From NCBI GenBank assembly GCA_937952285.1, contig CALFZE010000066.1, forward strand, positions 1 to 5,271: a stretch of 5,271 nucleotides of DNA, written 5' to 3'. A program made the position numbers and the translations under genes. Below are positions 1 to 5,230 of the stretch, piece after piece (within the stretch, counting starts at the first letter, position 1; each line of letters begins with the position of its first letter). The notes under the pieces are model-generated. The model made no database searches. It saw only the letters and a program-made list of their open reading frames with translations, and was not told the DNA's origin. The DNA comes from UBA2428 sp002343545 (GTDB taxonomy: Bacteria; Bdellovibrionota; UBA2428).

Positions 1-943
1 ACTCCAGGCTCACCGGAAACGCGGCCGACGAAACGCGGTAGGCGCTCCTCAGCTTGTACGAGAGCCCGCGCGAGGTCAGGAAGTGGGAGAGATCCGGCAG
101 TTTGAGATTTCCCAAGTAGAAAGGTTGCACCGTAGGATCTCCGCGGAAGACGTAGCGAAATGCGGAAGCCAGGAGAAGCCAGTGGGTCGAGCTCGCCCAA
201 CGGGAAACGAGACTTCCCGTCTTGAGGTCCCCCGCCGATATGGCGAAGCCCTTCGCCGAGTAGGCCGCGAGGAGATTCGCGACGTCTCCCTCGGTTCCCC
301 CGCCCGTGTTGTCGACGTAAGACGCGGCGTCTTCCTTGGCCCGCACGTAGCCCGGGTACTGGAGGATGTGACCCCCGCCATCGAAGGCGATACGGTCCTC
401 GATGTGCTCGGCGTAGGATGCCGAGTTGTTCATCCCGCCGGCCACCAGATGGATGAGATAGTCCTCGGGCACGTACTGCGTCGTGATGGGGGTCGTCGTC
501 GTGGCTTCCGCGCCTCGGCCGTAACGCGTGAAGCCACCTCCCCAGAACGAGAAGATGTTGCCGATCCAAGCCTCTTCGCCCCATCGATAAGCGGGGGTAC
601 CTCCGACGGCTTTGAGCCGCGACCCGTGACCGAGCTCGTGGTTGGCCACGAAGAAACCGTACTCGAGACGATTCCATTGCCAGTAGAAGAGGCCGCCCAA
701 GGCGAGCCGCGAAATCGGGTGCGCGCCCAGGAAAGTCGATCCCACGAAATCGAACCCCGTCGATACGACGCCGTCGACTTCGATTCCGAAGTTCCAAAAA
801 GCCCTCGCGGAGTTCTGAAAGTATCCGCTGTCGAGACTGAGCTTGGAGAGGGGATTCTTGAACTCGGCGGCACGCGCCGAGACGCCGAGTCCCGCGGCCA
901 AAACCCAGAGGACCCGAAGAAGAGTGCCCCGCTTGGTCGACAT
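1..943 (-). CDS. exported protein of unknown family with HELGH (HExxH) motif, 3' end outside window
   Basis: I do not recognise the family. Reading the minus strand from the ATG at 943-941 gives 314 uninterrupted residues, and the frame is still open at the window edge, so the C-terminus is missing. The N-terminus is a clear Sec signal peptide: MSTKRGTLLR, then a hydrophobic stretch (VLWVLAAGLGVSA), then an A-R-A signal peptidase I site, with cleavage likely after residue 25. Mature residues are rich in Phe, Trp, Tyr and Gly. Residues 102-106 read HELGH (DNA 640-626), within FFVANHELGHGSRL. This is the HExxH zinc-binding signature, and candidate acidic third ligands lie in SYAEHIEDR (E179, E182). 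No strong internal membrane helix is obvious; 254-266 (HWLLLASAFRYVF) is the most hydrophobic segment. Upstream of the ATG there is only a weak AAGAG. The gene is divergent from the HEAT-repeat gene. Export is well supported; peptidase activity is inference from one short motif. A long plus-strand frame over the same DNA is judged a shadow. Confidence 0.8.
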   Translation of the reverse strand, partial: MSTKRGTLLRVLWVLAAGLGVSARAAEFKNPLSKLSLDSGYFQNSARAFWNFGIEVDGVVSTGFDFVGSTFLGAHPISRLALGGLFYWQWNRLEYGFFVANHELGHGSRLKAVGGTPAYRWGEEAWIGNIFSFWGGGFTRYGRGAEATTTTPITTQYVPEDYLIHLVAGGMNNSASYAEHIEDRIAFDGGGHILQYPGYVRAKEDAASYVDNTGGGTEGDVANLLAAYSAKGFAISAGDLKTGSLVSRWASSTHWLLLASAFRYVFRGDPTVQPFYLGNLKLPDLSHFLTSRGLSYKLRSAYRVSSAAFPVSLE

Positions 944-983
944 GACTCTTAAGTCTAAAGGATAAGCGGAGGCTTCGGGCGAA

Positions 984-999
984 CGTCATAGCTTTGACG
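984..999. promoter_or_regulatory. small inverted repeat in divergent intergenic region, possible operator
   Basis: The 99-bp gap between the two divergent genes contains CGTCA, six bases (TAGCTT), then TGACG. This is a perfect 5-bp inverted repeat sized like a dimeric regulator site. A TTGACG hexamer resembling a -35 box (994-999) overlaps the right arm, but no good -10 box lies 16-18 bp downstream on the plus strand. I found no convincing sigma-70 promoter for either gene in this gap. Arms of five bases can arise by chance. Confidence 0.2.
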
Positions 1000-1042
1000 A
1001 TTTGAACTCGCCGCCTTCCGCGCTCTCACGAATAATGGAGGG

Positions 1043-1732
1043 ATGAAAACGCCGCGACCTCTCTCGCGCCGATCGTGGACGCTCCTAACGCTCGCCTCGG
1101 GAATCCTCGTCCTCACGGGGGCCGTCTACCTGCTCGCCGAACGCCGCCCGTCCGCCACGGCCATGGACGATCTGTGCAAGGTGAAAGAGAAGGACCGCGC
1201 CCGAAGCGGGCAAGGCCTCGTGGGGCTCGCGCGCGAAGGCCTGCCGATCGCCGGGAAGATCGCCGCCGAGAAGGCGGCCAGCCGGGATTCCTTCGACCGC
1301 CGGGCGGCGGCCGAAGCCCTCGCGAAAATCGACACCCCCCAATCCCTCGCGATTCTGGGGCGTCTCGCGGCCGATCCCCGCCCCGACGTGCGGCGCGCGG
1401 CCCTTCGCGCCCTCGAGCAGAAACGTCCCGAAGATGCTTGGCCCGTGCTGAGACGTCTGCTCGCGACCCGTGACAAAGCGATCATCGGGCCCGCGGACTT
1501 GTTGCAGATCTTTCGCTTGGGAGCGTTAAAGGCGCCGGCCCAGGAACGGGATTCGCTCGTCAAAGGGCTCTGGGCGCTTCAAGTCGGCCCCCACGACGAT
1601 CAACTGCTCGCCGCCCGGGTCGAGGCCCTTTCGCGCGTCGACGCCGCGAACCCGAAGTTCGCCCCGCTGTTGGCCGACGTCTTACGACGTCCGGCGGAAA
1701 CGCAAAGCGCCCCAAGACGGCGATTTGTATGA
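1043..1732 (+). CDS. membrane-anchored HEAT-like repeat protein
   Basis: This 229-residue protein begins with a basic segment (MKTPRPLSRR) and one hydrophobic segment at residues about 11-32 (SWTLLTLASGILVLTGAVYLL). It should be held in the inner membrane with the rest outside the cytoplasm, unless the segment is an uncleaved signal. Residues about 60-215 are Ala/Leu/Arg-rich paired helices. The clearest HEAT-like unit is DRRAAAEALAKID (85-97) followed by SLAILGRLAADPRPDVRRAALRAL (101-124) and WPVLRRLLA (133-141); DVRRAALRAL is the typical second-helix pattern of HEAT/PBS-lyase-type repeats. Such repeats serve as protein-binding scaffolds, so a partner-binding role is inference and no enzymatic motif is visible. 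The start is supported by the anchor, but GGAGGG (1037-1042) directly abuts the ATG, which is too close for a normal Shine-Dalgarno. The C-terminal residues (SAPRRRFV) look ragged. It converges on recA. Confidence 0.75.
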   Translation: MKTPRPLSRRSWTLLTLASGILVLTGAVYLLAERRPSATAMDDLCKVKEKDRARSGQGLVGLAREGLPIAGKIAAEKAASRDSFDRRAAAEALAKIDTPQSLAILGRLAADPRPDVRRAALRALEQKRPEDAWPVLRRLLATRDKAIIGPADLLQIFRLGALKAPAQERDSLVKGLWALQVGPHDDQLLAARVEALSRVDAANPKFAPLLADVLRRPAETQSAPRRRFV

Positions 1733-1773
1733 CCCCAAAGGCATCCGACCTCGCGATCGAAGGTTTCGACTCG

Positions 1774-1791
1774 CTAAACGGAGGAGTTTAG
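1774..1791. repeat. short inverted repeat CTAAAC / GTTTAG
   Basis: CTAAAC and GTTTAG flank a six-base GGAGGA loop, 42 bp after the HEAT gene stop codon. The stem is AT-rich and lacks a T-tract on either strand, so it is a poor intrinsic terminator. The purine-rich loop resembles a Shine-Dalgarno sequence, but no plausible reading frame starts after it. Confidence 0.3.
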
Positions 1792-1814
1792 AGCTTCTGA
1801 GTAGACCTTAGCCC

Positions 1815-1860
1815 ATAAAGAAACACGGGGTGAGTCTCCTTGCGGAAAACCCACCCCGTG
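1815..1860 (-). terminator. distal intrinsic terminator for recA
   Basis: A perfect 9-bp inverted repeat, CACGGGGTG (1824-1832) and CACCCCGTG (1852-1860), encloses a 19-nt loop. On the minus strand the stem is followed by TTTCTTTAT (1823-1815), giving a U-rich tail. On the plus strand the following bases are CTGGGGG, with no T-tract, so the element points away from recA's stop codon and would end recA transcripts that pass the nearer hairpin. The loop is longer than ideal. Confidence 0.6.
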
Positions 1861-1862
1861 CT

Positions 1863-1902
1863 GGGGGAAAAGGAAAGCGCTACGGCGTAAGGACCGTAGC
1901 GC
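1863..1902 (-). terminator. proximal intrinsic terminator for recA
   Basis: A perfect 9-bp GC-rich inverted repeat, GCGCTACGG (1877-1885) and CCGTAGCGC (1894-1902), has an 8-nt loop. It starts 18 nt beyond the recA stop codon on the minus strand. The minus-strand sequence after the stem is TTTCCTTTTCC (1876-1866), an interrupted U-tract. The plus-strand side reads CTAAAACAG and lacks a U-tract, so the orientation fits recA and not the opposing HEAT gene. Confidence 0.7.
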
Positions 1903-1912
1903 CTAAAACAGA

Positions 1913-1929
1913 GACCGCTTTAGGCGGTC
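1913..1929 (-). repeat. hairpin spanning the recA stop codon
   Basis: GACCGC (1913-1918) and GCGGTC (1924-1929) can form a 6-bp stem whose 5-nt loop contains the recA TAA stop (1922-1920). On the minus strand the stem is followed by TCTGTTTTA, a weak U-tract. It is the first of three consecutive hairpins after recA and may help termination or protect the 3' end. Confidence 0.4.
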
Positions 1930-3071
1930 GCGTTCTTCGTGGTCGGAGCCGGAGCCTTCGCTGCGGGTGCGGCCGGAGCCTTGGTGGCTGCGGCGCCCTT
2001 GGCGTCGGGGGTCTTGATCGTCGTGGCCGTCTCCGCAGCCTTCGACATCTGAGCGGCCGGCACGAATTTCGGCGTGATGCCGAACTTCTTGTAGAGCTCG
2101 CCCGTCACTTCGCGATCAAGGTCGGGGTTCTGACCGAGGTACGCGACCGAGTTGTCACGACCTTGGCCGATGCGCTCGCCCTTGTACGAGAACCAGGAGC
2201 CGCTCTTCTCGATGATGCCGTGTTCGGCGCCGAGATCGACGACTTCGCCGAGACGGTTAACGCCTTGGCCATGCATCATGTCGAACTCGGTCTGACGGAA
2301 GGGAGCGGCCAGCTTGTTCTTGACGACCTTCACGCGGACGCGCGAACCGATGACTTCTTCGCCTTCCTTGATCGGGCTCACGCGACGAATGTCGAGACGG
2401 ATCGACGCGTAGAACTTGAGGGCGTTACCGCCCGTCGTCGTTTCGGGGCTACCGAACATGACGCCGATCTTCATGCGGAGTTGGTTGATGAAGATAACGG
2501 TCGTTTGGCTACGGTTGATCGAGCCCGTCAGCTTACGGAGCGCTTGGCTCATGAGACGAGCCTGGAGACCCACGTGGGAGTCGCCCATTTCGCCTTCGAT
2601 TTCGGCCCGCGGAACGAGAGCCGCGACCGAGTCGACGATAACAAGATCCACCGATCCCGAACGAACGAGCATGTCGGCGATTTCGAGAGCTTGCTCACCC
2701 GTATCGGGCTGCGAGATCAGGACGTCTTCCACCTTCACGCCGAGTTTACGGGCGTAGGTGACGTCGAGCGCGTGCTCGGCGTCGATGAAGGCGACCGTTC
2801 CTCCGGCCTTCTGGCATTCCGCCGCGGCTTGAAGGGTCAAGGTCGTCTTACCGGAAGATTCCGGTCCGTAGATTTCCACGATCCGGCCACGGGGAAGGCC
2901 CCCAATGCCGAGTGCGATATCGAGGCCCAAGGAGCCCGTCGAGAACGTTTGGATCCCTTCGTTCAGGGAGTTGCCCGTTCCGAGCTTCATGATGGCGCCC
3001 TTACCGAATTGCTTTTCGATAGCACCTAACGCGAGCTCGAGGGCCTTTTGTTTTTCCGGATTCAAAGCCAT
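1920..3071 (-). CDS. recA: RecA recombinase
   Basis: RecA binds single-stranded DNA as an ATP-dependent cytoplasmic filament, drives homologous strand exchange, and stimulates LexA self-cleavage in bacteria with an SOS response. The 383-residue protein carries all core signatures: Walker A GPESSGKTT (69-77), FIDAEHALD with the catalytic Glu at 99, Walker B LVIVDSVAAL (143-152), DNA-binding loop L1 around EGEMGDSHVG (159-168), and INQLRMKIG (195-203) leading into loop L2 PETTTGGNALKFYAS (209-223). The interface and C-terminal domain (RVRVKVVKNKLAAPFR onward) are intact. It is about 30 residues longer than the usual ~350. The excess is a low-complexity Ala/Pro/Lys/Thr tail (342-383) with six Lys and only two acidic residues. 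The ATG is preceded by AGGAGG at six bases. It is probably monocistronic, ends in tandem terminators, and has no recX beside it. Confidence 0.99.
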   Translation of the reverse strand: MALNPEKQKALELALGAIEKQFGKGAIMKLGTGNSLNEGIQTFSTGSLGLDIALGIGGLPRGRIVEIYGPESSGKTTLTLQAAAECQKAGGTVAFIDAEHALDVTYARKLGVKVEDVLISQPDTGEQALEIADMLVRSGSVDLVIVDSVAALVPRAEIEGEMGDSHVGLQARLMSQALRKLTGSINRSQTTVIFINQLRMKIGVMFGSPETTTGGNALKFYASIRLDIRRVSPIKEGEEVIGSRVRVKVVKNKLAAPFRQTEFDMMHGQGVNRLGEVVDLGAEHGIIEKSGSWFSYKGERIGQGRDNSVAYLGQNPDLDREVTGELYKKFGITPKFVPAAQMSKAAETATTIKTPDAKGAAATKAPAAPAAKAPAPTTKNATA

Positions 3072-3077
3072 TTCATT

Positions 3078-3083
3078 CCTCCT
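3078..3083 (-). promoter_or_regulatory. recA ribosome binding site
   Basis: The minus strand reads AGGAGG, then six bases, then the recA ATG (3071-3069). This is optimal spacing and fixes the start. A second ATG (3076-3074) lies only one base after the AGGAGG in another frame and opens a five-codon frame ending in TGA, so it is unlikely to be used. Confidence 0.9.
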
Positions 3084-3095
3084 CGGCTAAAATCA

Positions 3096-3113
3096 AATCT
3101 CTTAGTTGAGATT
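3096..3113 (-). repeat. short inverted repeat in the recA leader
   Basis: AATCTC (3096-3101) and GAGATT (3108-3113) form 6-bp arms around a 6-nt spacer. It lies just downstream of the proposed -10 box, so it would fall at the very 5' end of the recA mRNA or over the start point. It could be a 5'-stabilising hairpin or a weak operator; the arms are short and AT-rich. Confidence 0.3.
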
Positions 3114-3114
3114 C

Positions 3115-3168
3115 AAAGTATCCCAGTCCCGCAAACCATACAAGAGTATGGTTGCCTTTTTCGTTCCT
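3115..3168 (-). promoter_or_regulatory. predicted recA promoter
   Basis: On the minus strand, TTGTAT (3143-3138) and TACTTT (3120-3115) are separated by exactly 17 bp and resemble sigma-70 -35 and -10 boxes, with three of six consensus matches each. Just upstream the minus strand is A-rich (AAAAA at 3161-3157 and AAAAAA at 3176-3171), which resembles an UP element. The predicted start point near 3108 gives a leader of about 37 nt containing the AGGAGG. The boxes are moderate matches, and no other pair in this AT-rich stretch fits better. Confidence 0.5.
3134..3153. promoter_or_regulatory. 20-bp palindrome upstream of recA, candidate LexA-type SOS operator
   Basis: AACCATAC (3134-3141), spacer AAGA, and GTATGGTT (3146-3153) form a perfect 8-bp inverted repeat. 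It lies 63-82 bp upstream of the recA start and covers the proposed -35 hexamer, where a repressor would block RNA polymerase. recA is the classic LexA target. LexA sites vary by phylum (CTGT-N8-ACAG in E. coli, GAAC-N4-GTTC in Firmicutes, TTAC-N3-GTAA reported for Bdellovibrio). This site shares the N4 layout and a TAC/GTA core but matches none exactly. On RNA it could also be a hairpin, but it lies upstream of the predicted start and has no orientation-specific U-tail, so a DNA operator is favoured. LexA itself is not in the window. Confidence 0.6.
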
Positions 3169-3314
3169 TCTTTTTTCAATCAAGTTTCGTGGGGCGCGGA
3201 CTTCAAGCCCCCCGGGCGATTCTGATCATCTTCTCAAAGTCTTGAAATCGGTCCACTCTCCTTTCGATCCTTGAAAATCCAGGAGATCGCCGAGCAGGAG
3301 GCGTGCCACGCCAT

Positions 3315-3443
3315 ATGAAGCCATGCGTCACAAAAAACGCCGATTCGCGCGAATGGCCCGATCGGAACAAAAGGGCCATTCCCGATCAACTTCGAGTGCA
3401 AAGATGGCCGCTCCGGTTCACCCCTGCTAGCGTCGATCCATGA
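3315..3443 (+). CDS. possible 42-residue leader peptide overlapping pepF start
   Basis: An open frame beginning MKPCVTKNADSREW and ending FTPASVDP stops at the TGA of an ATGA that contains the pepF ATG (3440). This is the arrangement used for translational coupling. AGGAGG (3296-3301) lies upstream, but 13 bases from the ATG, which is long; an in-frame GTG (3303) is too close. Coupling would explain why pepF has no Shine-Dalgarno of its own. Against it, only about 23 of 41 codons end in G or C, far below pepF, and the hairpins at 3332-3381 fall inside it. Probably not a true gene. Confidence 0.2.
   Translation: MKPCVTKNADSREWPDRNKRAIPDQLRVQRWPLRFTPASVDP
3332..3357 (-). terminator. terminator-like hairpin on the minus strand, upstream of recA
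   Basis: Read on the minus strand, GCCATTC (3357-3351), a GCGC tetraloop, then GAAT-C-GGC form a 7-bp stem with one bulged C. It is followed by one G and six T (3337-3332). This is a compact intrinsic terminator shape. No minus-strand gene ends here; it could stop antisense transcripts leaving pepF before they reach the recA promoter. It is centred on the 12-bp self-complementary ATTCGCGCGAAT (3343-3354). Confidence 0.45.
3351..3381. repeat. 9-bp inverted repeat sharing an arm with the terminator-like hairpin
   Basis: GAATGGCCC (3351-3359) and GGGCCATTC (3373-3381) are perfect 9-bp arms around a 13-nt loop. Bases 3351-3357 also belong to the terminator-like stem, so on a minus-strand RNA the two hairpins cannot form together. 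Neither strand has a T-tract directly after this stem. On the plus strand it lies 59 bp before the pepF start and could be an operator or leader structure. Confidence 0.55.
3425..3433 (+). promoter_or_regulatory. possible extended -10 box for leaderless pepF mRNA
   Basis: TGC followed by TAGCGT (3428-3433) resembles an extended -10 element of TAnnnT form. Six bases separate it from the pepF ATG, so transcription would begin at or next to the start codon. This would explain the absent Shine-Dalgarno. No -35 box is seen 17 bp upstream (TGGCCG). Evidence is weak. Confidence 0.2.
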
Positions 3444-5230
3444 CTTACTCGCAAAGCTGGGACCTGAAGGACTTCTACCCGAACTACGGAGGCCCCGAGT
3501 ACACGAGCCACTGGGCTTACCTCGAGAAGACGATCTCCGACTTCAAAGCGCAGATCGTTTCGAACGGCGCGCTGACCGAAAGCTCGGCCGCGGACTGGGC
3601 GGATTTCTACGATCGTCTCGAGCACTACGGCCTCGAGCTCGGACACATGAGCTCCTACCTGGGTTGCCTCTCCTCGGCCGACGCGCTCAACGACGACTAC
3701 AAGCGCGATCTCGCGAAGCTCTCGGCCTTCTCGCCCCAGATCGAAGAAGTCATGGAGAAGTTCCAGCTCGTGCTCGGCCAGGCCGAAGAGCGCGACTTCG
3801 AAGCGCTGCTCGCGCAACCCAAGACGAAGGACTTGCGTTACAACCTGACGCGCCTTCGCACCCAAGCCCGCCGCAAAATGCCCCTCGAGCAGGAGATGCT
3901 CGCCTCGGAGCTCGACGTGAACGGCCTGAGCGCGTGGAGCCGCCTTTACGACTCCGTCTCGGGCAAGCTGAAATTCGAGCTTAAGACCTCCAAGGGCACG
4001 CGCACCGTTCCCTTCGCGCAAAAACGCACGCTCCTCGAAGACAACGATCCCGAGGTACGCCTGGGCGCCCTGCGCGACTCGAACGCCGCCATCGCCGAGA
4101 TCGAAGATGTCTTCGCTTCGGCGCTGAACGCGATCGCGGGCACGCGCCACACCCTTTACGCCCGTCGCGGCATCAAGCATTTCCTCGAGCCCGCGATGTG
4201 GTCGGGGGCCTGCGACCAATCCACGATCGAGACGATGTACGACGTCGTGCGCGCCCGCGCCGAAGTTCCCCGCGCCTACCTGCGCCGCAAGGCCAAGGTC
4301 CTCGGCGTCAAGCAGCTCGGCTTCCAGGATCTCGATGCGCCGCTGCCGCTCAAGGACTCCGGCCGCTTCGAGTGGAACCAGGGTTGCGAGATGGTGCTCA
4401 AGTCCTTCGCGGACTCCTATCCCGCCCTCCACAAGTACTCCCAGATGGCGCTCCAAAAGTCCTGGATAGAATCCGCGCCGAGCGATCGCAAACGCCCGGG
4501 GGGCTTCTGCACGGGCTCCGACAAGGTCAAGCAACAGCGCATTTTCATGACCTACGGCGGAAGCCTCGGCGACATCCAGACGCTCGCCCACGAACTCGGC
4601 CACGCCTTCCACAGCTGGACGATGCGCGAGCTGCACCCGGCGCGCCTGAACTACCCGATGACGCTCGCCGAGACGGCCTCGACCTTCGCGCAGACGATCG
4701 TCGCGCAAGCGCTCGCGAAAGACCCGTCGCTGCCGTCCTCGGTCCACGCGCAGATGCTCACGACGCTCTTGAACGACGGCGCGACCTTCTGCCTGGACAT
4801 CCAGATGCGCTACGAATTCGAGAAGCGCTTCTACGAAGCGCGCAAAGCCGGCGAGCTCAGCGCAAGCGAGCTTAAGGCCCTCATGGTCGACGTGCAGAAG
4901 GAAGTCTTCGGCGACTCGCTCGATCCCGAGCAACTCGATCCCTACTTCTGGGCGTCGAAGCTGCACTTCTACATCGGCGGGCTGAGCTTCTATAATTTCC
5001 CCTACAGCTTCGGTTACCTGCTGAGCCGGGCGCTGCTCGCGCGCTTCCGCGAGGAAGGCCCGAGCTTCCTGCCGAAGTACGAAAAGCTCCTCATGCAGTC
5101 CGCGAGCGCGACCTGCGAGGACGCCGTGCGCGACTCGATCGGCGCCGATATCCGACGCCCCGAGTTCTGGCACGGGGCCCTGGACGAAATCGAAGGCGAC
5201 CTCAAGAAGTTCGAAACCCTGAAGATCTAG
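3440..5230 (+). CDS. pepF: M3B-family oligoendopeptidase F-like metallopeptidase
   Basis: This cytoplasmic zinc endopeptidase should cleave short oligopeptides, typically products of protein turnover or imported peptides. The 596-residue length is normal for PepF-like M3 enzymes, and there is no signal peptide or membrane segment. Residues 1-200 form the helical N-terminal lobe (starting MTYSQSWDLKDFYP). The catalytic part has TYGGSLGDIQTLAHELGHAFHSW (371-393, the two halves joined here) with zinc ligands His384 and His388 and catalytic Glu385, and third zinc ligand Glu411 in LAETAST (409-415). Near the C-terminus are HFYIGGLSFYNFPYSFGYLL (509-528), the His/Tyr-rich substrate-binding signature of this family. 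An in-frame TAG (3428-3430) lies four codons before the ATG, so this is the earliest start. No Shine-Dalgarno precedes it, which leaves leaderless or coupled translation open. The gene is divergent from recA and functionally unrelated. A 595-residue frame on the opposite strand is a codon-bias shadow. The exact subfamily, and so the symbol, is less certain than the family. Confidence 0.95.
   Translation: MTYSQSWDLKDFYPNYGGPEYTSHWAYLEKTISDFKAQIVSNGALTESSAADWADFYDRLEHYGLELGHMSSYLGCLSSADALNDDYKRDLAKLSAFSPQIEEVMEKFQLVLGQAEERDFEALLAQPKTKDLRYNLTRLRTQARRKMPLEQEMLASELDVNGLSAWSRLYDSVSGKLKFELKTSKGTRTVPFAQKRTLLEDNDPEVRLGALRDSNAAIAEIEDVFASALNAIAGTRHTLYARRGIKHFLEPAMWSGACDQSTIETMYDVVRARAEVPRAYLRRKAKVLGVKQLGFQDLDAPLPLKDSGRFEWNQGCEMVLKSFADSYPALHKYSQMALQKSWIESAPSDRKRPGGFCTGSDKVKQQRIFMTYGGSLGDIQTLAHELGHAFHSWTMRELHPARLNYPMTLAETASTFAQTIVAQALAKDPSLPSSVHAQMLTTLLNDGATFCLDIQMRYEFEKRFYEARKAGELSASELKALMVDVQKEVFGDSLDPEQLDPYFWASKLHFYIGGLSFYNFPYSFGYLLSRALLARFREEGPSFLPKYEKLLMQSASATCEDAVRDSIGADIRRPEFWHGALDEIEGDLKKFETLKI

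Larger units (their letters stand above)
3072..3439. other. recA-pepF divergent intergenic region
   Basis: These 368 bp separate the two divergent genes. The recA-proximal part (3072-3180) is AT-rich and holds the recA ribosome site, leader repeat, promoter and palindrome. The middle (3181-3295) shows no feature I can support beyond scattered TTGAAA hexamers (3242 and 3271) without matching -10 boxes. The pepF-proximal part (3296-3439) holds an AGGAGG followed by a short open frame, the overlapping hairpins at 3332-3381, and a TAGCGT hexamer just before the pepF ATG. No tRNA or large RNA gene is recognisable. Confidence 0.8.

Noticed and set aside
83..952. 289-residue open frame on the plus strand
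   Set aside because: It lies opposite a minus-strand frame that has a signal peptide, natural hydrophobic patterning and a HExxH motif. The plus-strand product is Arg/Glu-rich with no recognisable domain, typical of a GC-rich antisense shadow.
1686..1811. Possible frameshift extending the HEAT protein: another frame reads DGDLYDPKGIRP and continues to a TAG at 1809-1811
   Set aside because: The current C-terminus is ragged, but the alternative tail becomes a run of Arg/Lys with no recognisable repeat. Without homologs a frameshift cannot be supported.
1830..3029. 399-residue open frame on the plus strand opposite recA
   Set aside because: Antisense of a fully conserved recA; its Arg/Asp/His/Leu-rich composition follows from recA codon bias.
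3062..3076. Five-codon frame ATG AAA TGG CTT TGA overlapping the recA start
   Set aside because: Its ATG is one base from the AGGAGG, too close for initiation, whereas recA's ATG has ideal spacing.
3242..3276. TTGAAA hexamers as -35 boxes for pepF
   Set aside because: No plausible -10 box lies 16-18 bp downstream of either copy.
626..4603. Two proteins in the window both carry HELGH
   Set aside because: The exported protein and PepF share only this five-residue motif, which is common to many unrelated zinc peptidases. Nothing else suggests homology or joint function.
3386..5173. 595-residue open frame on the minus strand, almost as long as pepF
   Set aside because: Antisense shadow of pepF, whose plus-strand frame has the complete M3 catalytic signatures. 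The antisense product is repetitive Arg/Glu/Val/Leu without a domain.
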